From the NCBI GenBank assembly GCA_022836615.1, contig MU405220.1:310001-374000 (forward strand): 64,000 nucleotides of DNA. The letters run 5' to 3'. The stretch is from Annulohypoxylon bovei var. microspora (lineage: Eukaryota > Ascomycota > Sordariomycetes > Xylariales > Hypoxylaceae). Below are positions 1 to 11,412 of the stretch, in pieces. The notes beneath the pieces are model-generated. The model was not told where the DNA came from. It worked only from the letters and a program-made list of their open reading frames with translations, and made no database searches. A program made the position numbers and the translations under genes. The first letter of the stretch is position 1. Every line of letters begins with the position of its first letter.

Positions 1-2104
1 CGGGAGGGTGGCACAGGCTTACCTACCTACCTACCTACCTACCCACCGAGTAATAGACGAGACGAGACGACGGCATATGGCGGGGTGTTAAAAGGAGTTT
101 GGGACATGTAATATCTACCTATCATGATGGATTTTTAGGGGTTTGGATCTGGGTACTTGGGATATATCCAGCTGCATTTAGAAGTTTCAAAATCAAATAA
201 TTGTTCACCGATCTTTGAACCATACCTATCCATTGTTCCTCTTGAAGTGTCTGTTGATAATTTTTGAAGGAAAAGAGAGAAAAAACGACGCCCAGCTAGA
301 TGCTTGTCGCACCATACCAATACCTGCTGTCTCTCGGGACTCAATCCCCCGCCGAAACGAGTGAGATGATCGACAGGCACGAGGGCAGACCCGCCGACCA
401 AGCACCGTTACATACATACCAGCTAGCATATATGACTTGTAACAATAAGACGGTGGAGATTTCCTCGAATAGTGTTATCCTGTTGGCTGGCGGAGGATTT
501 CGACCGGATGGTGTGTGTGTGTGAGGCAGGGACCAAGACCAGGCCAGGGTAGGGGCCGGGTCACGATCGCGATGATGCGCCGATGCAAGGTGACATCACG
601 GGTTTTGATGGGGAAGGGGCATACGCGATCGCGAGCGCAATGTGTAATCGGTGCTTCCTATCCCACGATAGGGTCATTTTACCTAAAATCCTAACACAAG
701 CTAAAACCCACGAGCGCGGTCTCCCGGTCTCCCCTTTCCTAAACGAGACTACTCCGTACTTAGATAAGGATGGGATGTTTGCTAGTTGGGGCACCATATT
801 ATAGACGTATTATAGAAAAACGTGTATGGGGGGTTAGATATGCTCAACGATAACTTCGCTTCATGTTGTCACTATTACACACGCGTTAGTATATGTGGTT
901 TACCAAATTAGCTAAGGCCAGGTGTCGTACCTACTTGCGCTACTATATACTGTAATGCAATGGTGTCAGACAAGACTCCAAAAAAAGGTCCTTATTTTCC
1001 CACCAGGTTCGGCCAAAGTTGATTCGCTCAAACGGACGGCCCCATCGAAATGGAGCCGAGAGACGTCGTGCTACCCGAGCAGCAGCAGGATGGCGGCCAT
1101 GTGGTTACACACGTTACTATGTACTCTTAAGCTTCCTTGCCCGTACGTACATATGCATGCTTCGCCCGGGAGAAGAGGATGTTGACGGATCATCAGGGTC
1201 CATGCCAAGATCAGGGACTTGGTAGTGAACGTGTCACTGTCATCATTGAAACATAATCTTCAACCGCCGTTTATCGCTCATCTAGTCAGATATTCATTCG
1301 TGCAATGACAGCATCCCCATCATCTCCGTAGCTCCTTTTCTAATAGAAAACTCAGTCCTATGCTTAGTCAGTCGGGAAAGTCCGAGTTCTAAACAGCACC
1401 TCATATGCTGACTTGTACAATTGAAGTAAATATTTCAAGTAAATAATGTGTAGATGGGAGAATATTGGTACTTTATCATTAAACATTGCTTCTCATTTTC
1501 GTATGCCATCCGCCCCCTTTTATGTCCGGGCGGACGTTGGTATCTAACCTAACCCAACGTCATATATATATAGGTATTCAAGCAGATAAAACAGATAAAA
1601 TGCCACCCCCTCTGTATATTAGGACTCCTTGCTGGCGAGTCCTCGGCGCGGCTCCCGTGCGCCTGATAATCAGCTCGTATATGCAAGCACAAACATGCTC
1701 TCGCCCTGGCTGATGCCTGTGCACCTGCTATATCCTTTTTATTCTCCAAAGAAGTAAAAATCGAGGGCGACAAGCTAATCAGCCCTGGCAACCGCGCCAC
1801 AGGCGGATAGAAGCAGGAGAAGCACGCATGCCCCTCAAGTGCTTTTCCCGGCCGTCTTTCAGAATATGCAAAAAAATAATAAGGTGCGCCATCGTATGCT
1901 TGCCACCCTTGGTATCGTTGATATGGTCCGTGAGTATGATCCGGAATATACCCAAACGCCGTGTTAAAACAAATCCCATTCGTACCCATCCCTGTGGCAT
2001 ACAGGGAGATCCATGACCCGTTCATTACCCCGTCATTATTATATCGGGTCCGCTCGGTGCCGTGCCGGCGTCAGAAAATAGGAGAGCTTGTAATAAAGGA
2101 AATC
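1..2104. other. Intergenic, no gene seen
   Basis: No reading frame here has recognisable domains or a plausible exon structure. The stretch starts with a CTAC microsatellite (about 20-43) and contains scattered CT-rich and AT-rich DNA. Its right end is the 3' flank of the C2H2 factor. The open frames of up to 158 codons near 1.5-2.0 kb have compositions typical of random intergenic DNA. Confidence 0.6.
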
Positions 2105-2935
2105 CTAGGCACCTTCCTGACACGCAATTGCTGCAAGGGCGTCTAACCCGCTGCTAGTTCTTGCCGCGCTCGGCCTGCTCATCAAAGGGATGTTAAGGCC
2201 GCGCATATCCCAGGCGCCACCGGGGGATGCGAGCGGTGGCTGGGCCTCAGCACCATATTGTTCGGATTCCCACATCTGGACCTCGTGCGAAGACCCGTTA
2301 CCGTGAGATGATGATTTGGAGGACACCGAACCTCTCTTGGATGACGAGGACAGTGACGAACTCTTGGATTTAGACGAGGTAGAAGACCTTGACTTGTCCT
2401 TGAAGTGAGTTTCGAGGTGCTGCTTCATGTTGTCTGCGCGAGTGAACTTTTTGTGGCAGCCGGGGTATGTGCACTGAACCGCTTTCTCGGCAGTGTGGAT
2501 TTTGGAGTGACGGGAAGCATGCCCCGAAGTGGTGAAGGTCTTCTCGCAGCCATGACTATCACGATACCGGCAGGGATAGCGCTTGCCGGCCTTCTCGGGT
2601 GTCGCCGAGCTAGCCGAGCTATCATCCTCGTACGAATTTGAACGGCTAGCCGCGACGTAGACAGGCCGCTTCATGCCAACCTGTTGATCAGGAAGATAAT
2701 CATCGTATAGTTGCCGCGATGTGTAGTCGTATAGGCCGGGAGTCAGCGGTGTGAAAGCGTCGTAGCTGGCGTTAGAGTCGTATGAGTCCGAACGAAGAAG
2801 CTCTGGAGTGTGGGGCAGCGGCGATTGGTCACCGGCGGATTGATAGTGGGTAGTTGTGTGGTATGACTGGTTACTGGCGTATGGATCATCGTTTAAAAGC
2901 GAGACCTGACGGCCGGTGGCGTCTCGAGCGTGCAT
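2105..2935 (-). CDS. flbC: C2H2 zinc finger transcription factor, FlbC/Nrg1-like
   Basis: A 276-residue, single-exon protein if the ATG at 2935 is used. The open frame extends 33 codons upstream to 3034, but only from 2935 does it begin like the rest of the protein. The N-terminal part is Ser/Tyr/Asp-rich and probably disordered. Two adjacent C2H2 fingers lie at about residues 122-180. The first has the TTSGHASRHSKIHTAEK block and the second ends in FTRADNMKQHLETH, the arrangement of yeast Nrg1 and Aspergillus FlbC. A Ser/Lys-rich tail follows, ending in GLDALAAIA. FlbC is an upstream activator of conidiation genes and Nrg1 a repressor, so a nuclear DNA-binding role is secure and the developmental role is inferred from finger similarity. 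It is separated from prp31 by about 8.5 kb of non-coding DNA, which fits a gene with extended upstream control. An orthology test is needed before FlbC is taken as exact. Confidence 0.82.
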   Translation of the reverse strand: MHARDATGRQVSLLNDDPYASNQSYHTTTHYQSAGDQSPLPHTPELLRSDSYDSNASYDAFTPLTPGLYDYTSRQLYDDYLPDQQVGMKRPVYVAASRSNSYEDDSSASSATPEKAGKRYPCRYRDSHGCEKTFTTSGHASRHSKIHTAEKAVQCTYPGCHKKFTRADNMKQHLETHFKDKSRSSTSSKSKSSSLSSSSKRGSVSSKSSSHGNGSSHEVQMWESEQYGAEAQPPLASPGGAWDMRGLNIPLMSRPSAARTSSGLDALAAIACQEGA

Positions 2936-3672
2936 TGTCTTTGTTGTGTGTGGATGGGCGCGGAAAACGGGGAATGAAGATCCAACGTCTAATATGAACT
3001 GCCTGAACCGTTCTAGTATCCAAGCGTAGTTCACACGCTGATCAATTCTTTTGAAATATGAAGCTCACACCGCTGTAGCTGGGCTAAAAGGCAATGGAAC
3101 AGATCCTTTAAGGTGTAGGCGAATTAAGTCGTTGAGTATATCGCTGATTAGGATTCGTGCTTAATTAAGCATGCTCCGAAGGTAGACAAGGCTTTCGCGG
3201 GCGGTAGCTAAGATTGGCAGGAATTCGAAAGACGCGATGGCACGAGTGAAGGTGGGATGGTTGCGGTCTTCGTCAAAGTATATGTGTGTATGTGTATATG
3301 TGTGTTGTATATGCGCGCGCAGGTAAGCTCAAGCTAGATTAGGCTTAGTATAACAAGCTCCAGGGTCTATATAGCGACGAGAATTGGGATGAAGAGTATG
3401 TTCTAAGGGTGTTCTCGAACAAAGGTTGAGAAGAAGTGAAGCAGGTCAGAGGAAAGAAGAGCTTTCCCATGTGAGATATGGCGGAAAGTTTGTGGGTTAA
3501 AAAGAAACTGAACATTCATGGATGGGAAAGAGGAATCCGATCCAGTTCCAGTTCCAGTTTCCCTTTCCCTTATGTGTGCGTGTGTGCAAGTGGTACGTCT
3601 ATATCCAGGCATGTATAGATGTATAAAGTATATGTGGATGTATAGATGTACAAAGTATACAAAGTATACTAG

Positions 3673-3708
3673 GTCCCACAAGTCCCACAGGTCCCACAAG
3701 TCCCACAA
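3673..3708. repeat. Tandem 9-mer GTCCCACAA, four copies
   Basis: Four consecutive copies of a 9-nt unit with one A/G variation in copy two. A truncated fifth copy (GTCCC) follows. It lies upstream of the FlbC-like gene in non-coding DNA. No function can be assigned. Confidence 0.9.
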
Positions 3709-6700
3709 AGTCCCCTGGCCCTGCAACTTTTGCGTTCCGTACTTTTTTACTAGGGACTGGTTTCCAAAAAAGCAGTGAAAGCGGGGGGCGGTTGGAGAGA
3801 AACATGGGATGGGACTCGATAATTGTCTTGGACCTGACAAAGTATTCGGAATGTACCTTCCAGGCTTATGGGACCGAGCACCCAAGTATAACAATAAAAA
3901 AAAAGATCGCCGTCACCGCTTATTCTTATACGCTACCCAGTTACATCGTAAGGCTCATCTATCAAGATGTTTATCCCCCATTGTATGGTAGTAAGTATCA
4001 ATGGTGACGATAACAATCAGACCGGTAAACTTGATATGGTTGATTCGCCATTCTAGAACAAAAACATCAATATAATCCATGCAGGTTGAATGCAGTCTCG
4101 AAGAACAATTTCTCGTATAAACTAACCTTACATCTGCATTTACATACATACTTACATACCTACATACCTAAACATTCCTACATATCTACCACATATATAC
4201 TACATACACATACGACTTCTAAGGTGGGCTGACGCGGACCGCAGCTTCGAACTTAACTAAGATACATACATAACAACATTGACTCGAGATCAGTTAATGA
4301 GGGGATACTTTTCCACGTTGCCGAATTTGATTAAATTGTTTGTCCCTGACGAAAACGGCCGCTAATTCGCTACACAATGTACATACCTAACCTGCTAACA
4401 CATACATACGTACATGTAGGTAAGCTTTTCTCGAGTGGTGTACCCACCGTGGCTGGCTACTACGAGACTACGAGACTACGAGGGTTTCTCGTTGATCCGC
4501 TCCATGAGGTCAAGCTTCATAAAACCTTTCTTCGGAACTACCCAGCTTACCCCGTGAATATGTACATCATGTAGGTACCTCTGCATGCAAGGACAGGATA
4601 GGACCAAGGTATTCGACGAATTACATGCTCCAATCCTAAACATCTCCATGAGACAGGTACGTAGCGGCTCACCTTGATTCGCGGTACGTACTGATGATCA
4701 GCAGGCACGTTTGGATGTTGCATTGTCCGGATCTTGCTAGCATATCTCACTTTCTTTTGGGTGCGGTCTGGTGCGGTCTGGTGCGGCGTGCCTGATATCT
4801 ATTTCAGGATGCCAGCACCACCGGATTTGTTGTTTGGGTCCCTGATTTGCATTCCAGCTGTCGTGCTTCTCTCCCGTTGAAAGTCCACTTATAAGGAGAA
4901 ACAAAACCTCACGAGGTAGATCTATGGCTACCATATGCCAACCTACAGTATGTCTCGGCAACTGGACTGGACATCAATGATGACGTAGGAGGCTAGTCAA
5001 GCTATCTAAGTCGTCTTAATTCATTGACCAATACATTGTCTGAGAATGCTTTACATAAGCCTTGATTTTTAAAGTGTGACTTAAAATTTTGCATAAAGCC
5101 ATTTTCTGAAAAAATAAGCCCAAACATGATCCATAAGAATTGGTGATAGTCGTTTCTATTATGTAGCTGGATATCCTATGAGGTAAGTAGAAATACTAAT
5201 AATCCAATGTGCTGGAAAAACAAAACATAATTCCTTTCAGCAACCATATGTTCAAAAGCATATATGAAAATGTCGTGCGCTTGTTTTCTCTTTTGAAAAG
5301 GGAAACCTCTTATTTGTTATTTTGTTTACTTCACCCTCGAATTATATATAAGTACGTTACTTACTCCAATTACAATGACAGCTCTTGCAACTTGGAAGCT
5401 TCAGTCGAATAATACGGATAGAGAAAAGTAACCGCCACTTTCCATTAAGTTAACCAAAAACGACATAATTTTAAGGGTTCACAGGATACCCTTGATGCAG
5501 CAACTAAATAAGTGGTGTTGACTTGACTACGCCCTCGACGCCTCAAGTTTCTGTCAAAGAATGGAAGACGATGATTCGTCGGTTGCGCCAAGAGGCATTG
5601 CGTCAAAAGGGTACAAGATTGGGGTACATGAAGCAATTAGCGAAGGTACATGCACGATACACGGACCCTGGATGGCATTTAGAATGCCGCTTTTTCAGAA
5701 TTCGATGCTTCCTAGTCACCATCCACACCCTCCATCTCGATCCCCGGCCATCACTTTCCCCTTCGTGTGGACCTGTGGACACACACAGCAGATAGTACAC
5801 ATTAGCCACATTTACCTTTAGGTCTCACAAAACGCCAACTCGGCAAGTCTATCTATGCAACGTGTGTTGCCAATCATTGATTCATTATTAAGGGTCCATG
5901 AGAGGACAAAGACAACCCTCCTTGAGAGTACCGTGGGGAGCACAAGCACAAAGTCGGAGAGATATGGCTATCGAACCCACAGAGACGTCCAAGTGAAAGA
6001 TACCTAACGTGCGTCCTCAGTTGGGTATCCTGGTTGTCGCAAAGTGATGTTGGAGCAAAGAGGGAAAAGAACGCGGGAGAATTGAGAAGAAATCCAATGA
6101 TGTCACGAATTAGAAAGGAATGAAGCCCCGGAATCAGGGTACTGCGCGTCTGTTGTTTCGATTATCAGCGATCGGGTTTTTGGAGAGAGATCTCCTTTAA
6201 CCACCGTCCGCTGTGGGTCTATAACGACTAGAGGCAAGGGGTCGGAAAAAAACACTACCTTAACAAGGCACGTAGGTACGGGTATTTCTTTTCTACAACA
6301 AACTCTTTGCCAGGAATAGCTACGGACGTCTGCAAAGAAAAGTCTCTCTCGTGGGGAAATCCCTAGACATGATACCCTCGCAGTAAATACTACAGCGTCA
6401 AGGGACTTTTAATATAGAAATTCCTAACCATTGCGCCATTCTTCACACAGAGAAGGCTCAATGTGGCTTGCCAGGATACATGGCGATAGCCCTGGCCCTA
6501 TATACAGTTTGAATACAGTATAAAAACAGTATACGATGCAAGCCTTACTAAGGTAGCCCCTCATAACCGGTGAGATTCAATATTCACGCCTTCATTTAGA
6601 CTGACTAAATTCAGGGTCCTTCGATCCTGCGCTAAGACACTACTTTCAGGTCTCCGTAGGCCTCTCACTCCCTTTGCAAATTCTCGCAATACAATATAAT

Positions 6701-6720
6701 TCCCACATGGGCGCGATTAA

Positions 6721-6741
6721 ACGACGACGACGACGACGACG
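6721..6741. repeat. (ACG)7 microsatellite
   Basis: Seven perfect ACG triplets in non-coding DNA. A simple repeat with no open frame of interest around it. Confidence 0.95.
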
Positions 6742-9700
6742 ATGCGGATAATAAACAAGAAGAGTACTACCTACCAGAATGGATTAAACGGAGTGGCAGA
6801 GTGGTAAATGGCTAACATTTCCTTCGCTCCGCCCGCAAAATATCCCACCTGGCACCTGCAAGCGTAGCAAATTTTCTAGGGTTTGAGGGGGAACGCTCCG
6901 CACATCAGCAACACAAAGATCTCGACAATGTTGGGCAATCGTCGATTGCCAGGACGATCGCCAGCATGGTGGTCCACCCAGCCCACATTACAGGAACACC
7001 CCTCTGGGTACTTCTTGGCACAACCTTGGAATACTTCGTATCTCCCACAGCTCCCATAAGGCCAACTTATCGCTGAACAGCCAGGGCCCCTTGGACCCCT
7101 GGCTTTGCATACATACATGCTACATAGTACCTACATGTAGCTGTTATGATCCCCTGAATCTGTTAATTGACCATCTCGTCCTGCTCGTCCCATCAAAATT
7201 CTGAAGGCTTCTGGCGGTCTAATAATACTACACCTTTCATTAGCCCAATAGACGAGATAGACGAGATGGTGGTGCCTGGAATTCTGGAAGTCTGGAAGTC
7301 TGGAATTCTTTTTCTTCCATGCGCGCCAACCCTAGGAGTTTCCCGTTCTCGGAAACGGGCGATCTGGATAGGTCTTTGATGTACCTCATTAGACGAGTTT
7401 TACAAGTATGATAGACGGATATGGATATATGTGTGTGCCCTCGAAATGCCGCCGAGACAACAGAGCGACAATATCTAAAAGCGGTATGCCACGGATTATC
7501 TTTAGTTATCGAGTGTTAAGACCGGCTATAGATCATCAACTTCTTCAAATGATAATCTGACTTGACTCTCTGGACCATAAAAAGGTTCTACTTTCGTGTA
7601 GGTACCTATACAAATAAGCTTACTCTATCATTGGCTCGAAACCCTTTTTACTAACAGCGAGTAAATGTTAACACATTCAACGTAGCGACATCTCTATTCG
7701 CTTCTATCGATTTTCTACAGATAATAAGATGATTGGTTCACTGAAACTTAGGAATCTCTATTCACAGATTGGTTTCTGCTGTCCGAATATTTACGTGTAC
7801 ACCCGTATAAGTTACCCAAATATATATATACTACTTCATAGTTAGGTAGAATACGGCCATATACTATCACGATGACGTAAATGTAACTTCTATCTCACGA
7901 CATTGAAGTTGATATTCACGGGGCTACCACGGAGATGCGATTCGGAGTGTTAGGTCCACCTACCTTGAACCGGCCGAGCTTCCCGAAGGTCAGGTCGTGA
8001 TTGCGCTACACATCCTTCCATGTCCGTGGTTGCTTTGTTTCCGGCTCGGCACCTTGGTCGCTTCCTGCCCTAAGACCTTCGCAGGGTCTGGGACTCTGGT
8101 ATAGATGCTTGGAGGCTTGGGAGCCGATTCCATCGCGTCCGTTTGGTCTGATACACAACTGACAAAAGGCCTGGACCTTGCCTAATACATATGGCGTCCG
8201 TTGTAGGGACACAGGTCTAGCATGCTTATTGGATACCGGATGGTACCCCGTACCCAGGAGCTCAGCTAGGAGCTCAACCCCTGTTAGTCCAGACGATATG
8301 CAAACAATGATCCACACGAAAGGATGTAACTCGTTCGAGTATCAGTCGATAAATAGTCAAAGAGTCGTCGCAGAAAATTTGTTGCTGCCGACTTCTAGTG
8401 TATCTCCACACCGTCACGTTATAATGGCCTTTCGATTATTATCACTTTGCTTACTTGCATGTTGATAGATCGATTCACCGGCTCGTAAAGAGGCTCCTAG
8501 ATCCCAAACTTACATGCAGGATGATAAATCTGGCGATAAGATGCCAAAACAATCGCGGATGCATACATTATAGACATGTCTACCTACACACTTATATGCA
8601 CATACATATTATTTCATCAGTCTAGAACCTTCATTCTCGTCCTCGCTGTCACCCCACTACCCCTCTGCATAGGTAGTATAGTATGTATGTAGAAACTAGA
8701 ACAGTACCAACAAGGTCCGTGTTTCCATAAGCCGAGGATATACTATGAGTTTATGTAAAAGACTGACTCGCGTTTCAAAGAACTCGGCAAGGATACGCAC
8801 GTAGCTCAGTTTAGCTCCGTCTGCCCTGTATAGCAACATAGAGCTACGAGAACTACATCTGTACACCTGATGGAGTACATAGAAATGAAGTAGGATTCAC
8901 GACGAAAACCCAATAGAAACACAAGACCAATAGGAATCGAACCTGGTAAGGTATGTCTGCCACGAGCACACCGGTAACTATTGTAGTATTATAGGATTGT
9001 AACATTGTACGATAAGATAGATATCTATTACATATCAGACAGGTCCATACATACGGCAGAAAACACGACTGTCTTAAATCAAGTGGCCCGATGCTCTCTT
9101 GATATCGACCCAGCCGCAGTCCAAAGCGGTATGCATTTCCGGGACAATGCCGTGAAAGCCGCGTTTCGGAGCTCCGCGATCGCGACAACCCGACCAGTGT
9201 AAGAGACAACCTACACCGGCCGCCCGGCACATGCAGCAAGTTATCTACCTTCCTACCTACCTACATTACTCAGGTACCTAAGCTTGCGCACGACCATGGA
9301 CCCCCTCTTCTAATAGTAAAAAAGTTCCTGGCCTAGCCCATTTACTAAAAATTGTTTTCGTGTTCAAATATTCTTTAAAAATGTGGACGGCCAAGACGGC
9401 CCAGCCCTACCGTGGGCCGTTGGAGATCACCTTTCCATAGTTGTCGAAACGTCCGTCGCAGAGCTCGTGCGCTGTTGCGAGTTGAGGATTGGCACTACGG
9501 TACTATAGATGTAAGTCATCACGAGCTATTCCTAACCGAATCCCCCAGTCCCCAACTCCAAAGTTCAGGTAAGAATTTGCACTCTCCACAATGTTAACAG
9601 TATTTAGCGTAAAAATGGTTATCTCCATCCATGGGTGATATTCTCATTATATAGCCACTTTATACAAGGTAGCTTAACTGCGCGCCTAGACATGACTCGA

Positions 9701-10027
9701 TACCTACTCGAGGTACAACATATATATGCCAATACTTGTACATACCCATATATACGACAAGGAGACATGGATGTGTGTACTTACGCTGCCAGCTTTACCC
9801 CGCGCTACGGAACTTCACATGCGGTCCCTGTCCTATAGGTATGTCACCGTGATCAATGATGACGGAATCCTGTTTTTTACAGAACTTGATCTTCGCGAGG
9901 ATCAGCGTTCGAGCATCAGCCGTCCTGCGGCGCGGATGATCGAACTGCCAAGAGACAAATACCCTTCTGTATTATCCTACAGACAGAGAACGTGTGTAGT
10001 AAATCATCGTCGACCGGGTCCCTGCAG

Positions 10028-10130
10028 AAGGGACAAAAAGAAAAAGGAGGAAAAGGAGGAAAAAAAGGAAAAAAAAAAGGAAAAAAAAGGGAGGGTAAAA
10101 AAATTTTTTTTTTAAAAAAAAAGAACAAAA
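10028..10130. repeat. Polypurine tract ending in A/T palindrome
   Basis: About 100 nt of almost pure A/G (GGA/AAG-rich) that runs into an A-run, a T-run and another A-run. The open frames across it are low-complexity Lys/Glu or Phe/Pro strings and are not credible genes. It could adopt triplex or hairpin structure, or reflect a sequencing-difficult site. Confidence 0.85.
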
Positions 10131-11412
10131 TTAAGGATTTCTCGCCAGCGCAATAAACCGTCCCGGAGATGAAAGTAAGGGACAGAAAGGGTACAAGCGG
10201 AACCATCTCGGCGTGCGTCCATCACATCGCACCAAAAGCAGGGTCGGGATGGGAATCTCCCAAGCTCAGTAGCCACGAATGCCAAAATCCCATCCTCGGA
10301 GCGTGCGAGTTTCACCAGATTGCCATCCCTCATCCCAACAATCCCCTTCCCCCCTTTCCTTTCCCCTCTTTCGCTTCGCACACGTCGCCCATCACCCGCC
10401 TCTACGCGATGCGCCCCCCCGGTGACACGTACATTGTATAACCACATAAATTAAACCAGTCCGGCCAGTTAGCCAGTCGCATTGATACTAGTAGTACCGG
10501 AAAAAACATTTTTAAAAAATAAAGGGGGGTCTGGGTCCCTGCTGCAACCCTGCAACCCAGTTTTTTCCCATCTATCCATCCATCCATCTTATCAGGGTAT
10601 TTTACTTTTTTACTTTTCTTTTTTCCCTTTGCCAGTCCCTCTCTTCGAGCAAATTCCGGAACTTTGCCCGTGTAACCCACGCGCGCCCTCCCCTTGGTCC
10701 CTGGTCTCACGACAGGACTGCGGTAGTACAGGGCGGAGGGACTTTTCCTGCCCAGATCGAGATCTGTGTGAGGCTCCTAGGGTCCCAGGGTCCCGGCTTC
10801 GGCACCGGCACCGGCACCGGCTCCAGGGCAACGACTTTGCGGCACAATGTCGTGCCTAGGTTAGCCGTTACGTGCGTCTGCGTCAACGAGAAAAAAACAA
10901 AATAAAATAAAAATAAAATAAGGAACAAACCTATAATCTCACGTCACCCCTTTCCCCTTGCTACGAAATTTCTCGTGACGCCGCAGTAGAATGTTTTAGC
11001 TGGAGTCTAAAGTGCGAGCGATGAACGGAGCCTAGTCCTCAGCCCTGCCAAGGTAGAACAGATAATAAGGTTTGAGTCCGGGATGTTCGGATGGCGTGGC
11101 CTCCAACAATTGAGTTTATAAAAGATGGCTGCACATGTATTTTACAAGACAACCGTTACATGACAGAGTTTAACTACCTAAGACTAACCGTTTTGGCGTT
11201 CTTGCGTAGTCTAAGACTTGATGGCCTCCCTTCCGAGAACGCCGTTGACCATGCGACCGACCCTAACTACCTATGCTGTAAGAAACTAGCAAGCTTGAAC
11301 CCCGCCGCCCGTTGAGACGCCATACCTTCTTAATGTCTGCCGTCCTCGTATATTGCAGAAAACTCTACTTCGCGGGACCCTAGACCACATGTGACCCGGT
11401 GCTTCACTCGGT

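Larger units (their letters stand above)
2936..11412. other. Gene-free stretch of about 8.5 kb
   Basis: No coding sequence can be supported in 8.5 kb. All frames are short and lack domain-like composition or splice-linked partners. It carries many simple repeats: four copies of GTCCCACAA at 3673-3708, (ACG)7 at 6721-6741, TACA/TACC runs near 4.1 kb, a short GGCACC run near 10.80 kb, and a polypurine block at about 10.03-10.13 kb. The left portion is upstream of the FlbC-like gene and may include its leader and control region. The right end is the 3' side of prp31. Confidence 0.6.

Noticed and set aside
1549..2025. 158-codon minus-strand frame
   Set aside because: Random-looking composition, no domain and no promoter-like context.
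6794..6804. Perfect tRNA A-box-like TGGCAGAGTGG
   Set aside because: No matching B box (GGTTCRANYCC) or cloverleaf closes downstream; looks like chance or a degenerate tRNA-Ser fragment.
8935..8946. B-box-like GGTTCGATTCC on the minus strand
   Set aside because: No A box or acceptor stem at the proper distance.
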